Of a stretch of 64,000 bases of DNA, positions 10,141 to 18,847 are shown one piece after another. The DNA comes from Dermabacteraceae bacterium TAE3-ERU27. Lineage in GTDB: Bacteria > Actinomycetota > Actinomycetes > Actinomycetales > Dermabacteraceae. A program made the translations under genes and the position numbers. Position 1 is the stretch's first letter. Each line of letters starts with the position of its first letter. The stretch is taken from contig JAHUUL010000001.1 of assembly GCA_019218415.1 (NCBI GenBank), positions 124,001 to 188,000 of the forward strand. Reading direction: 5' to 3'. The notes beneath the pieces were generated by a model. It made no database searches. It saw only the letters and a program-made list of their open reading frames with translations, and was not told where the DNA came from.

Positions 10141-13068
10141 TCACTCGCCGCCACAAGAAACCCCCGCCTCAACGTCGGCCATATCCTCCGGCACCACAAC
10201 CAGCACCGGCCGCGCAAACACCGCTCTCTCAGAAACCCGGCCCGCCTGCGGATCAAGCATCCCCCGCTGGCGCAAAGCCTCCGGGTTCATCCACGCCAGC
10301 GCCTGCTCCCACTGCGCATTCGCGGCCTCACGCACCGCTTCCATATAGGTGCGCGAACACTCCAGGGCGGGCTTCACCAAGGCCCCGAAACGCTCCGGCT
10401 GCGCCACCGCGATACCGGGAGAATCCGGGCCCAGGCCAAGATCTGCAAACAGCTCCCGGGGAGACGCCGCCGCCTCCGGGCTCCAACCCGTGAAATCGTT
10501 TTTACTGCACCGCAACAGAGCGGAAGAAAGCGTATAACCGAACTGGTTGACCGCGGAAAGCTGCACCAACACAGTCGGGGTATCCACCTTGCCCACCACC
10601 GTGAAGACCTTATCCGGCGGCTGCTTCGCCCGCACCCGATTCGCCACCCACTCCAGCGCCGGATGCAGCGGCGAAAGGAAATGCGTATCCGGCCAGAACG
10701 AAGACGAATCCACGCCCCGCGCCGCCACCAGGCGCTCCCCCGCGAGCGCGCGGTCCTCGGTCAAAACCAGCCGGTTCATCACGCCGCGCTCGTCCCGATA
10801 CTGCTTCGGCAAGACCTCCAGCCGCGCCCGCAAATCGGTATCCGGCACGAAACTGAGCGTGCCCCCCGTGCCGTCGGCCCCCGGATCGCCCTCCCGGCGG
10901 AAAGCGATACCGCCATCTTTCGGGTCCCGTTCCGGCTTGCCGTCAAACAGGCGCACCACGCCCGCCTCCAAAAAGTCACTGCGCGAACGCCACAGGCCGG
11001 TAGCGGCCGCATGATCCATGCCCTGATCGGCCTGCCCGGCGGAAACGTCGGCACGCGCGGCGAGCGCGGCCTGCACCCCCGCCAGGTCACCGTTCAACAA
11101 CATGCGCGCCCAATCCGTGCCGACCTCACCCGCAGCCACGGCGGCCACCGACGGCACCGCCTCATCGAAGTCCACGCGGCCCTCCAGCACGCGCGTAATC
11201 GCCTTCTCTTCCAGGTCAGGGCTGTACGCACCCAGCAGGGAACCCGAATCGCCAAGCGCCCGGTGCGCCTCGCGTTCACGCTCCAACAGGCGCTGCAAAA
11301 CGTGCACGTCACCCACCAGCTTCGGGTGAGCAAGGCGCAGCAACAACGCGTAAATCTGCGGCGGAGTCCGCTGGCCGTAACGGTCAATCCTGCCGTTGCG
11401 CTGCTCAATACGGATCAGCGACCACGGCACGTCATAGTGCACCAGGCGGTGACAGTGCGCGTGCAGGTTCACGCCCTCGCTCGCCACATCGCCCGTAACC
11501 AGGATGCGCAGCGGGGAACGGCCCCGCTTGAACTCCTCCACCAGACGCTGCTGGTCCACGTCATCCATGCCGCCGTGCATGATCGCAATGTTTTCTTCCG
11601 CCAAGCCCGTGTCGGCCAGCAGATTCTTACGCAACCATTCCAAGGTGGGCACGCGCTCCGCGAACACCACCACGCGCTCCGGCGAAAGCGCGCCATCCGG
11701 GCGCAGGCCCACACCCATCTCGGCCAGGCAGCCGCGCAGCCGCACATACTTCGCGCTCAAAGACGCATCGTGCAGGCACGGCTCATTCAGGGCGCGCAGC
11801 CGCACCAGCGCGGCTCGCTCCCTAGCAAGCTGTTCCAGCCGCAAAGAATCCTGCGCGGCAACCGCCGCCTGCTCATGCCTATCAAGTACCCGCAACCGGT
11901 TATGCAGCGTCTCATCCAGCGCGCTGGGGGAAGAAAAGAACGATTTTGCGATAGTCCACGGGAACAGGCGATCACTCCCGCCGGAAACCGGCGATGCGCC
12001 GGTAACCGGGTGGGTCCACACGTCAGCGATCTCGCTACCCACCGCGTTCTCAACCTCGGACGCGGGGATCAGTTCGTTACGCGGTTCCTTAGCCACCGCC
12101 CAGGAATCACCAACCACACCCTTCACTTCGTCCGAGTGGCGATGTCGGCGCACCATCACGTCGGGCAGCCGCTCCTTATCCACCTGCCCCCCGGAAACCA
12201 GGGACGGATCGAGCAGTTTCACCAGCTCCGCAAAAGAATCCTCACGGCCGTTGTGAGGCGTGGCCGAAGCCAGGATCAGCGTGTCCGTATGCGGGGCCAG
12301 CAACTGCGCCAACCTGTTATTTTGCGTATCCCGATTGCTGACGTTATGCGCCTCATCCAGCACCACCGCATCCCAGTGGTGGCGGCGCAGATCGTTCTTG
12401 AAAACGTCCTTTTTCAGGGTGTCAATCGAAATCAGCACGCGCGGGTAGTGAGAAAACGGGTTCTGCGTGGCGGGCAGCTTCTGCTTAATCGCCTTCACGC
12501 CGCGCGAATCCAGGCGCATGAACGGGATCGCGAAACGCGTCCACATCTCATGCTGGAACTGCTCCAACACCTGGCGGGGAGCCACCACCAGGATGCGGTC
12601 ACCGCGCTTGCGTCGGATCAGCTCAGACAAAATCATGCCGATCTCCAGCGTCTTACCCAGGCCCACCGCGTCGGCAATCAACATGCGCGGATGCATACCC
12701 GGCGTCTTCAGAGCCTTAGAAACGGCGCTGAGCTGGTAAGACAGCGGATCGGCCAGGCAATTCCGGGACACGGTCAAATCGGTGTACCCCATCGGCACCG
12801 CGGTGGCAGCCAGCACCGATTCCAGCCAAAGCCGCGTATTGCGGTAATGCGAAGAATTATCCGCAACCGTTTTCACGTTGCTCATATCGAACGGCTTAAT
12901 GTTTTCCAGCTTCGTGAAAAACACGGCCTCTTTATCGGCCACGAAATTCGATACACCGCGCACGCGCAGCAGGCTGCCATCGCCGGTCTGCTCAACGGAG
13001 TTAATCATCCAGGTTTCATCACGCGCATTCACCAGGCTCCCCGAAGCAAAAACGGTATCGGCACCCAC
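10141..13068 (-). CDS. SNF2-type DEAD/DEAH helicase, DrmD-like (putative anti-phage defence)
   Basis: First gene of the leftward defence operon and the only intact one, 975 aa. The SNF2-type ATPase core has Walker A DAVGLGKT (about residues 133-140), DEAH box VLDEAH (about 236-241) and SATPHNG (about 267-273). The C-terminal helicase lobe has GDVASEGVNL and RNGRIDRYGQ (about 555-565), followed by a long C-terminal region I do not recognise. The GTG start at 13068 is supported by AAGGAG 9 nt upstream. The order SNF2 helicase, adenine methyltransferase, large helicase matches the front of class 1 DISARM. That assignment is inference: separate drmB and drmC genes are not in view and could lie past the left edge. 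A GTGCAC repeat element lies about 125 bp upstream, in the only space for its promoter. Confidence 0.85.
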   Translation of the reverse strand: MGADTVFASGSLVNARDETWMINSVEQTGDGSLLRVRGVSNFVADKEAVFFTKLENIKPFDMSNVKTVADNSSHYRNTRLWLESVLAATAVPMGYTDLTVSRNCLADPLSYQLSAVSKALKTPGMHPRMLIADAVGLGKTLEIGMILSELIRRKRGDRILVVAPRQVLEQFQHEMWTRFAIPFMRLDSRGVKAIKQKLPATQNPFSHYPRVLISIDTLKKDVFKNDLRRHHWDAVVLDEAHNVSNRDTQNNRLAQLLAPHTDTLILASATPHNGREDSFAELVKLLDPSLVSGGQVDKERLPDVMVRRHRHSDEVKGVVGDSWAVAKEPRNELIPASEVENAVGSEIADVWTHPVTGASPVSGGSDRLFPWTIAKSFFSSPSALDETLHNRLRVLDRHEQAAVAAQDSLRLEQLARERAALVRLRALNEPCLHDASLSAKYVRLRGCLAEMGVGLRPDGALSPERVVVFAERVPTLEWLRKNLLADTGLAEENIAIMHGGMDDVDQQRLVEEFKRGRSPLRILVTGDVASEGVNLHAHCHRLVHYDVPWSLIRIEQRNGRIDRYGQRTPPQIYALLLRLAHPKLVGDVHVLQRLLEREREAHRALGDSGSLLGAYSPDLEEKAITRVLEGRVDFDEAVPSVAAVAAGEVGTDWARMLLNGDLAGVQAALAARADVSAGQADQGMDHAAATGLWRSRSDFLEAGVVRLFDGKPERDPKDGGIAFRREGDPGADGTGGTLSFVPDTDLRARLEVLPKQYRDERGVMNRLVLTEDRALAGERLVAARGVDSSSFWPDTHFLSPLHPALEWVANRVRAKQPPDKVFTVVGKVDTPTVLVQLSAVNQFGYTLSSALLRCSKNDFTGWSPEAAASPRELFADLGLGPDSPGIAVAQPERFGALVKPALECSRTYMEAVREAANAQWEQALAWMNPEALRQRGMLDPQAGRVSERAVFARPVLVVVPEDMADVEAGVSCGGE

Positions 13069-13191
13069 TAGAAACGGCTCCTTAACGCGTGGCTGGCAGT
13101 GACTTTTCCAGTCTACCGGCCAGGGGTGGCGGCTTTACCGCGCCATTTTTAGCCCCTGGATGAATTAAACGCTGATGCCCCTACCCGATAA

Positions 13192-13322
13192 CGCCTGGGT
13201 GCACTTACCGCAGTTAATCCCCGCCCCCTCACGTGCAGGTGCACTAAGTGTTGCGAAAACCCCGTTTAACCCACAGGAAGTGCACCTGAACGTAAGGGAG
13301 AGCAAAAAGTGCACCCAAACGT
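13192..13322. repeat. GTGCAC intergenic repeat, copy A (orientation 2)
   Basis: About 130-bp element with four GTGCAC words at 13199, 13239, 13280 and 13309 (spacings 40, 41 and 29 bp). The first two words and the last two face each other, and the centre carries the shared CCCCGTTTAACCC-like core. Same family as the copies at 14716, 16434, 22583, about 40945 and 58612. It occupies the 428-bp gap between the divergent helicase gene (start 13068) and the endonuclease-like gene (start about 13497); nothing else is recognisable in that gap. Confidence 0.8.
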
Positions 13323-13496
13323 CACCAACGGAGGCCCAAAGCCCTGCGCAACCAGCGCCCCTGCACACCATTACCGCCCTCGTCTTCCGGGGCCCAATCT
13401 CTTTCCCCCAGCCCTTACCTCTTGCCCACAACCGCTTTCCTCCGCACCTATCCACACCCCCTCGCCTCACGGGAAGAAAACCGCCACGCTGGCCGC

Positions 13497-14492
13497 ATGT
13501 CTCGCCCAGTCGCTCAGCTCCCCCGCCCACTCGCGAAAGCGGGAGCGTTCCCGGTTTCTTTGGCGCGCGCCCACGGGGTTGGCCGCTACCGACTACTCAG
13601 ACAAGACGTGATGCGCCTGGCCAAGGGATTTTATTGCCGCATCGATCCACCGCCTACGGAACTAGAGGTAATCCGAGCACTGCTTTTTACGCGCACAAAT
13701 ACCCGCGATGATCTGGCTCTTTACCCGGTTTCGCATTTTTCTGCCGCGCGCATCTGGGGAATGCCGCTGCCCACACGCAACGCTAGCTACACCCAGGGGC
13801 AACCGGTGGACATAACCTACTTCTCAGGTTCGCCTTCTCGCCGGAACCCACTGCTCAAGTGGCATAAGGCGATACGTTACGGGGCGGAACCGGGAATCAC
13901 CGAACCCGCGATTTATCGCACCGACACCGTTTGCCTGACTTCCCGTTGGCGCACCCTTTTGGATCTGACTCCCCTGCTGCCACCGGACTATCTGGTCATC
14001 ATCGCCGATCACCTGGTTCGCCAGCCCCGGCAAAACTTGGAGCAGCGGAGCAAGCCCTACGCGGCCCTGTCGGATCTGGAACGGGCGGCACGGGCCTGCC
14101 TGAGCATCCGGGCAAAAAGGAAACTACTGCGGGCACTTTCGCTGAGCCGCGTAGGCAGCGATTCTCCGCTGGAAACCCTGCTGCGGCTGCGACTTTTCGA
14201 GGCTGGGCTTCCGGAACCTGACCTGAATTTGCACATCACCGACGACGACGGCAAACCGCTACACCAACCGGACATGTCTTGGCCCCGATATCGAGTAGCA
14301 CTTGAATACGAAGGGCAACACCACAGTCTGCCCGAGCAGATCAGCCGGGATATTTCCCGCGCTGAAAGATGCCGGCGCGCGGGCTGGCGAGAGGTACGGA
14401 TAGAGAAAAGCATGATGCACAACAGGGCGGAGGTTGCCGTGGCAAAGGTTGCCGAGGCCCTGCGCGAACGCGGGTGGCAGGGCACGTGTTAG
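13497..14492 (+). CDS. Actinobacterial DUF559/AbiEi-like putative nuclease-fold protein
   Basis: 331 aa from the ATG at 13497 (MSRPVAQLPRP); an in-frame ATG at 13422 would add 25 residues. The N-terminal half resembles the winged-helix transcription-factor-like region of AbiEi-related actinobacterial proteins. The C-terminus (about 270-320 from this start) has the Vsr/DUF559-type pattern: PDMSWPRYRVALEYEGQHH, then a basic helix and GWREVRIEK. In this fold the acidic residues of PDxxW and EYxG are candidate metal ligands. Its role is unknown; DUF559 proteins are commonly found near defence and mobile loci, and this one sits beside the helicase/methyltransferase operon, flanked by two GTGCAC repeats. 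No Shine-Dalgarno sequence is obvious. Confidence 0.65.
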   Translation: MSRPVAQLPRPLAKAGAFPVSLARAHGVGRYRLLRQDVMRLAKGFYCRIDPPPTELEVIRALLFTRTNTRDDLALYPVSHFSAARIWGMPLPTRNASYTQGQPVDITYFSGSPSRRNPLLKWHKAIRYGAEPGITEPAIYRTDTVCLTSRWRTLLDLTPLLPPDYLVIIADHLVRQPRQNLEQRSKPYAALSDLERAARACLSIRAKRKLLRALSLSRVGSDSPLETLLRLRLFEAGLPEPDLNLHITDDDGKPLHQPDMSWPRYRVALEYEGQHHSLPEQISRDISRAERCRRAGWREVRIEKSMMHNRAEVAVAKVAEALRERGWQGTC

Positions 14493-14547
14493 GGCAGGGC
14501 GCCGTACTAGGGTGAGGTGCCGTATTAGGGCTGGGCAGGTGTTAGGG
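14486..14547. repeat. Imperfect ~18-bp tandem repeat
   Basis: Four copies of GTNNTAGGG at 14486, 14504, 14522 and 14539, embedded in GC-rich linkers, so a period of 17-18 bp. The first copy contains the stop codon of the upstream gene. No terminator is evident here. Confidence 0.5.
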
Positions 14548-14715
14548 CGGGCACGGGGATTTCTAAGCGGCCGGGGTAGGACTTGAATTACCAAATCCCT
14601 CTATCCCGTCCTCACCCCTCAAAACAAGACGCCTTCGGCTACGCACCGCCAATATCCAGCCCCTAGAAATCAGGCACCATCCCCTATCGTGCTCCCCTCT
14701 GCCCCGCTCCCCTTA

Positions 14716-14849
14716 ACGTCTGGGTGCACTTTTGGTTGCCCCTTACGTTCAGGTGCACTTTGTGAGGGTTAAACGGGGTTTTTCACAGCACTTAGTGCAC
14801 CTGAACGTGAGGGGGCGGGGATTAACTGCTATAAGTGCACCCAGGTGTC
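14716..14849. repeat. GTGCAC intergenic repeat, copy B (orientation 1)
   Basis: Element with GTGCAC words at 14724, 14753, 14795 and 14835 (spacings 29, 42 and 40 bp) and central core GGTTAAACGGGG. It lies in the 519-bp gap 14493-15011 between two converging genes. The rest of that gap holds the short tandem repeat at 14486-14547 and nothing else I can identify. Confidence 0.8.
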
Positions 14850-15011
14850 AGGACACCCCTCAAGCGTCCAGGGAAAACCGACCACCGGATCAACCACCCG
14901 GGCGTCGGCCCGTATCTAAGGGCAACCCAGCGCCGAAAGATCAATCAGCTCCTAAGCCCGGAACCACCTGGGTAGCCAGGAGCACCAGGATCACCAGGCA
15001 GAGCCCTTCAC

Positions 15012-16313
15012 TCACTTTGCGCTCAGGTAGCGATCCAGGCGTTCCAGGGCCTCGGCCACCACGTGCTCCGGTGTCGCGATGCTGGCCCGGAACCACCCCC
15101 GGCACCATTCGCCGTAGTCGCAGCCGTCGGCCAGCAGGACCCTGGTTTTCTTAGCCAGATCGTCGGAAAGGCTGCAGGTAGAGATGCCGCTTCCCACAGC
15201 GGCGGGAACCTTGTCCGCCGCTAGCGGCTCCGGTTCGCTCTCAACCACCGTATCGGGGCAGGAAACCAGGCGGCTCGCGTCTACCCAAACCAGGTAGGTG
15301 GCGTCGGCCTGCAACAGTCGCAGCGAATGTTTCTCGCAGAACCCCGCGATCCGGGCGCGGTTTCGCGCCACCAGGGCCAGCATTTCATCGAGCCACACAC
15401 CATCCCCGCCCCAGGCGGTACCGAGTGCGGTCAGCGCCATCAGGTTCGGGTTGGTAAAACCGGCGCGGCGCATGCCTGCGCTTATCGCTTCGCGCAGCTC
15501 AAAATCTGGAATGACCAGCGCGGCGGCCTCCACCCCGGCCAGGTTGAATCCCTTGGCGGGAGAAAACGCGGTGATGGTTTTCAGGGAGAAAGTATCGTGC
15601 GCGGGAACTGAATCAACAGCGCAAACACCACCGTCAGCGCTCACCGGGTCGAGCGCCGCCAGCGCGGGTAGGTGGGTTCCCGCCGGGGCCAGATCGGCGT
15701 GCACCTCGTCGGAAACCAGAATCGTCCCGTGGGCCGCGCAAAGCTCAAACAGGGGGCGCAGCTCTTCGCGCGACCACACCCGGCCGGTCGGGTTATGCGG
15801 GGTGCAGAGAATGAAAACGTCCACCGGCTCGCCAAACGCCTCGCGCAGCGCGGCGGTATCAATTTCCGCGCGCGGGCCCGACATATCGAGCGGCACATGA
15901 TCCACTCGGCAACCGTTCGCCCGCACCACGTTATCGATCGGGCCGTAGGACGGCGAGAAGGTCACGAAACGCGCTCCCGGCCTGAGCACCACGTTGCACA
16001 TCACGGCCATCGCGTTAATCAGGCGGGGCACGAAAACCACGTGGGTCGGGTCAACCGACAGTCCGTGACGTCGGCCCAGCCAGTTCGCAACTAGGGAGCC
16101 GAACGTGGGCGAATAATCCTGGTAACCGTACGCCCCCGCGTCGATCACGCCGCGCAGCGCCGCCGTAATTTCGGGTGCCGCGGGGAGGTCGGGTTCGGCG
16201 GTGGTAAGCGCGATGACGTCATCACCGTAGAGCGCGCGAGCGGGCGGCCACTTCACGCCGTTTTCGCTGGTGCACAGTTCGCCGAACACATCTCCCCCTA
16301 GCTTTTGGGCCAC
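15012..16313 (-). CDS. MalY/PatB-family PLP-dependent aminotransferase (probable cystathionine beta-lyase)
   Basis: 433 aa fold-type I aminotransferase, likely cytoplasmic. Characteristic segments are the N-terminal YGYQDYSP, cofactor-binding LCTPHNPTGRVW (about 170-180), SDEVHADL (about 200-207) and the Schiff-base lysine in FSPAKGFNLAG (about 255). The family cleaves cystathionine or related C-S bonds; some members are antagonists of maltose regulation. There are about 40 extra residues near 355-390 compared with typical members of roughly 390 aa. The start at 16313 is GTG with a weak ribosome site; a GTG about 10 codons inside, after GGGGGA, is an alternative. It is monocistronic, bracketed by GTGCAC repeats B and C. 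Confidence 0.85.
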   Translation of the reverse strand: MAQKLGGDVFGELCTSENGVKWPPARALYGDDVIALTTAEPDLPAAPEITAALRGVIDAGAYGYQDYSPTFGSLVANWLGRRHGLSVDPTHVVFVPRLINAMAVMCNVVLRPGARFVTFSPSYGPIDNVVRANGCRVDHVPLDMSGPRAEIDTAALREAFGEPVDVFILCTPHNPTGRVWSREELRPLFELCAAHGTILVSDEVHADLAPAGTHLPALAALDPVSADGGVCAVDSVPAHDTFSLKTITAFSPAKGFNLAGVEAAALVIPDFELREAISAGMRRAGFTNPNLMALTALGTAWGGDGVWLDEMLALVARNRARIAGFCEKHSLRLLQADATYLVWVDASRLVSCPDTVVESEPEPLAADKVPAAVGSGISTCSLSDDLAKKTRVLLADGCDYGEWCRGWFRASIATPEHVVAEALERLDRYLSAK

Positions 16314-16433
16314 CGGACGATTAAAGCCTAACGCTTATGCCTTGGAAGATGCTTCAAATATGACTTAATGGGTCGCGAGATGAAGATTTGCGGCCGGGGG
16401 CGAGGGCCAGGAGGGGAAACCGTATCAGGCGAG

Positions 16434-16563
16434 CGTTTGGGTGCACTTTTGGCTACCCCTTACATCCAGGTGCACTTTGTGGGGGTTAAACCCCGTTTTC
16501 ACAGCAGTTAGTGCACCCAAATGTAAGGGGGTGGGGTTTACCGGCCAAAAGTGCACCCAAACG
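16434..16563. repeat. GTGCAC intergenic repeat, copy C (best-preserved, perfect 19-bp terminal inverted repeats)
   Basis: 130-bp element whose ends, 16434-16452 and 16545-16563, are perfect 19-bp inverted repeats (CGTTTGGGTGCACTTTTGG and its complement). A second nested pair (CCCCTTACAT.. and ..ATGTAAGGGG) flanks a palindromic core GGGGGTTAAACCCC. GTGCAC words lie at 16441, 16470, 16511 and 16551 (spacings 29, 41 and 40 bp). It lies upstream of the aminotransferase gene, in the 450-bp gap 16314-16763, which otherwise holds only the Asp23-operon terminator. Confidence 0.9.
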
Positions 16564-16681
16564 TTAAGGGGTAGGCAAACACCACCGGGCCAAGGGGCGC
16601 AGCAGGCAGGTGGGAATCAACAATGCACCGCTCCTAGCAATACACTCCTCCGCGGCCGCCACCCTTACCGCCCCAAAACTA

Positions 16682-16714
16682 ATGGCCGACAGGCAAAACG
16701 CACCTGTCGGCCAT
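16682..16714 (-). terminator. Rho-independent-like terminator of the Asp23 operon
   Basis: Perfect 12-bp stem ATGGCCGACAGG / CCTGTCGGCCAT (16682-16693 and 16703-16714) with a 9-nt loop. On the minus strand it is followed by TTAGTTTTGGGG. It lies 50 bp past the last gene of the operon. Confidence 0.7.
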
Positions 16715-16763
16715 CACTGCGGTCATGCCGCCCGCTCCCGGGCAGCAGACCAAACAAACTCTC

Positions 16764-17105
16764 TCAGCCCAGCGACTGCACCTTAACCAAAACGGTGCGT
16801 CCGTCATTCCCCAGGGCCTGCGCCACGGTGCGCTGGATATCAACAACCGTCTCGCGCACGGCGCGCGGCGCGATTTCCAGACCCACTTCGATAGTCACGG
16901 TTTCCTCATCCAGGATCACGCCGTAGCGGGCCTTTTCGCTCGCGCTATCGTCACCGCCGGTGAGTTCCGACGCGGCGCTGCGCAGGCGCGCATCCAGGGT
17001 ACGCAGGGTGCTGGCGATGCCCGGTTCGATCCCGGCAACCCCCGGCAGGGCAGTCACCAGTTCCACCAGGGTCGCCGCATTTACGGCAACGCTCTGTTCA
17101 CTCAT
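16764..17105 (-). CDS. Asp23-like small protein (last gene of envelope-stress operon)
   Basis: 113 aa. No membrane segment or signal peptide. LPGVAGIEPG near residues 19-28 and VTIEVGLEIAPRAVRETVVDIQRTVAQAL near 69-97 follow the Asp23/Gls24 pattern (P-G-V near the start, then an amphipathic beta-alpha unit). The ATG at 17105 overlaps the preceding gene's stop by 8 nt, indicating translational coupling. It is probably a paralogue of the other Asp23-like proteins of this operon, acting at the membrane through AmaP. The exact role is unknown. Confidence 0.65.
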   Translation of the reverse strand: MSEQSVAVNAATLVELVTALPGVAGIEPGIASTLRTLDARLRSAASELTGGDDSASEKARYGVILDEETVTIEVGLEIAPRAVRETVVDIQRTVAQALGNDGRTVLVKVQSLG

Positions 17106-17595
17106 GCAGATCCTCTATGTGTATATCGACCGGGATGTCGTCCAGGCCGAGGTGATCGGCGCAAGCCCGCGCTACGGACGCGCGCACAGCCTCCGCCACA
17201 CCCGGCAGATCGGGCGTGCCAACCTGCACCGTTAAACGACAGCTAACACCCACAGGTGTACCACAAATCAGCAGGTTAGAGGCATTTTCTGCGTAAGTGA
17301 AGGTGGTGCGCAAGGCACGTACGCCCGGCACCGTGTCGATAGTCTCACGAACCAGGGTGCGCAGGGCTAGCTCAGACACCGTGTAGGGGCCCGCCTCGGT
17401 TTCGGGCATCTCTACCTGGCTGCCGCGGCGCGCATCGGCCTTAACGGATTCCTTGATCGTGGACAGCGCCAGGGTGGAAAGCTGCACGGAACTATCGCCG
17501 GCGGCTTCGAGCTCGTCCCATTCCCGGTGTACATCCCGGATCAGGTCTAGGTAGCTGCGTTCGGGGTCGTTGTCTTGGATACGGCTCACCTCCAC
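17098..17595 (-). CDS. Asp23/Gls24-like protein
   Basis: 165 aa. After an acidic N-terminus (DNDPERSYLDLIRDVHREWDEL) comes YTVSELALRTLVRETIDTVPGVRAL, a typical Asp23 opening (about 90-115). The second half, VGVSCRLTVQVGTPDLPGVAEAVRASVARA, is the beta-strand/helix unit of the family. It starts within the end of the sigma-factor gene (GTG at 17595, or a second GTG at 17589 better spaced from GGAGGA). Co-transcription with the sigma factor suggests it is either an output of it or, given its position directly behind, a modulator; this is inference. Confidence 0.65.
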   Translation of the reverse strand: MEVSRIQDNDPERSYLDLIRDVHREWDELEAAGDSSVQLSTLALSTIKESVKADARRGSQVEMPETEAGPYTVSELALRTLVRETIDTVPGVRALRTTFTYAENASNLLICGTPVGVSCRLTVQVGTPDLPGVAEAVRASVARACADHLGLDDIPVDIHIEDLHE

Positions 17596-18179
17596 TCCTC
17601 CATTCGCTCCATGATTCTGGTGCGGGCACGCGCAATCCGACCGCGCACGGTCGATTCGCTCAGGTCCAGGTTTTGGGCAATCTCTTGATAGCTCATTTCC
17701 TCGACTTCTTTAAGCACCCAGCAGGCACGTAGCTCCGGTTTGAGGGTCGATAGCACCCGCGCCAGGGCACTCATTTTCGCGTTCACTTCGCTGGTATGTG
17801 CGGGATCGGCAGGCGGCACCGCCCGGCCCGGATCGTTCGTGTCTGGGCCGACGTCGAGCGCCTCCAGCGTTTCTCCCGGCTGCGCGCTCGTGGCCCGCCG
17901 CGCCTGTCGGCGCACCGCGTCCGTGGCCCGATGGGTACAGATCTTGCGCAGCCAGCCGCGAAATGCGTCCGGATTTTCCAGCAGGTGGATCCGCTTCCAG
18001 GCCAGAATGAACGTCTCTTGGACAACGTCTTCTGTGTCTTGCCTGTTGCCCAAAATCATGTAGGCGGTGCGGAAGAGCCGGGCCTGGTAGATATCTACCA
18101 GTTGCCCGAACGCTTCCGCATCGCCATCTTGCGACCGCAGTACTAGGTGGCGATCACGCGCACCGTTTTCGCTGCTCAT
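17586..18179 (-). CDS. ECF-type RNA polymerase sigma factor of the Asp23/AmaP operon
   Basis: 197 aa sigma-70 family, group 4. Region 2 (about 17-85) has DIYQARLFRTAYMILGNRQDTEDVVQETFILAWKR with the usual acidic DxED-like helix. Region 4 (about 135-190) has LSTLKPELRACWVLKEVEEMSYQEIAQNLDLSESTVRGRIARARTRI, the helix-turn-helix that reads the -35 box. The ATG at 18179 overlaps the amaP-like stop (ATGA). No anti-sigma factor gene with a recognisable ZAS domain follows; the next genes encode Asp23-like proteins. It presumably directs a cell-envelope response and perhaps this operon itself. Confidence 0.9.
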   Translation of the reverse strand: MSSENGARDRHLVLRSQDGDAEAFGQLVDIYQARLFRTAYMILGNRQDTEDVVQETFILAWKRIHLLENPDAFRGWLRKICTHRATDAVRRQARRATSAQPGETLEALDVGPDTNDPGRAVPPADPAHTSEVNAKMSALARVLSTLKPELRACWVLKEVEEMSYQEIAQNLDLSESTVRGRIARARTRIMERMEEWR

Positions 18180-18817
18180 GCCGGGGATGATACCCGGGTT
18201 TCGCTGCCGCCAAGTACCGCTTCGCTGTTGTTACCGCGAGCGCGGGAGCTGCGCAGGGTGACCAGGGCGTCAATCTGTCGCGGCTCCACGCCGAGGGTCT
18301 GGCGAACATCGTCGGCCAGCATGCGCCGCGCGGCATCTACGGACCAGCCGGTTTCGGCGTCCTCAGCCACGTCAAGCTGCGCCTGTAGCCAGGGCTGCTT
18401 CGCGGTGCCACTCACCTCTACCGAGGCGCCAACGATACCGGAAACCTGCTCCTCTACGTGTTCCGCGAGAGCCAGGCCCAGCACGTCCGGCTGGATGGTG
18501 CCGAGCAGGGCACCGTCCGCGTCGCTAATGCGCAGGGTCGAGGTGCGCGGCTTCTTCGGCGCCTGGCCGATGACCAGGTAGAGGCCGAAAAGAACCGCGA
18601 CCAGGCAGACCGCACCAGCGGCCGCCGGGAGCCACTGCGCGTGCATTTCCAGCAGCATCGCAGGTGTGGTTTCGCCGTGCGCCAGGTACCGATCAAAATC
18701 GGGCAGCTGCTTCGTGTAGCCGAACGAGGCCACACCCAGCCAGGCCGCCGCCGCCAGGGATAACACCCCGGCTAAAGCCAGCACAAACCTATTTTTGGTG
18801 CCGGAGATGGAACGCAT
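18176..18817 (-). CDS. AmaP-like alkaline-shock membrane anchor protein
   Basis: 213 aa with two hydrophobic segments (about 10-30 and 65-85) separated by an extracytoplasmic-sized loop, then a cytoplasmic Asp23-type domain (LRISDADGALLGTIQPDVLGLALAEHVEEQVSGI...). AmaP proteins anchor Asp23 at the membrane in Firmicutes, and actinobacterial relatives sit in the same cluster. The start at 18817 is strongly supported by GAAGGAGG 6 nt upstream. A 30-bp gap separates it from the DUF6286 gene, and its stop overlaps the sigma-factor start. Confidence 0.8.
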   Translation of the reverse strand: MRSISGTKNRFVLALAGVLSLAAAAWLGVASFGYTKQLPDFDRYLAHGETTPAMLLEMHAQWLPAAAGAVCLVAVLFGLYLVIGQAPKKPRTSTLRISDADGALLGTIQPDVLGLALAEHVEEQVSGIVGASVEVSGTAKQPWLQAQLDVAEDAETGWSVDAARRMLADDVRQTLGVEPRQIDALVTLRSSRARGNNSEAVLGGSETRVSSPA

Positions 18818-18847
18818 CTGCGCCTCCTTCAGTAATTTGCTGCCTGC

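Noticed and set aside
10663-13071. 802-codon open frame on the plus strand
   Set aside because: It lies wholly antisense to the SNF2 helicase, whose motifs are unmistakable; its translation is rich in Arg and His without any domain, as expected of a high-GC shadow.
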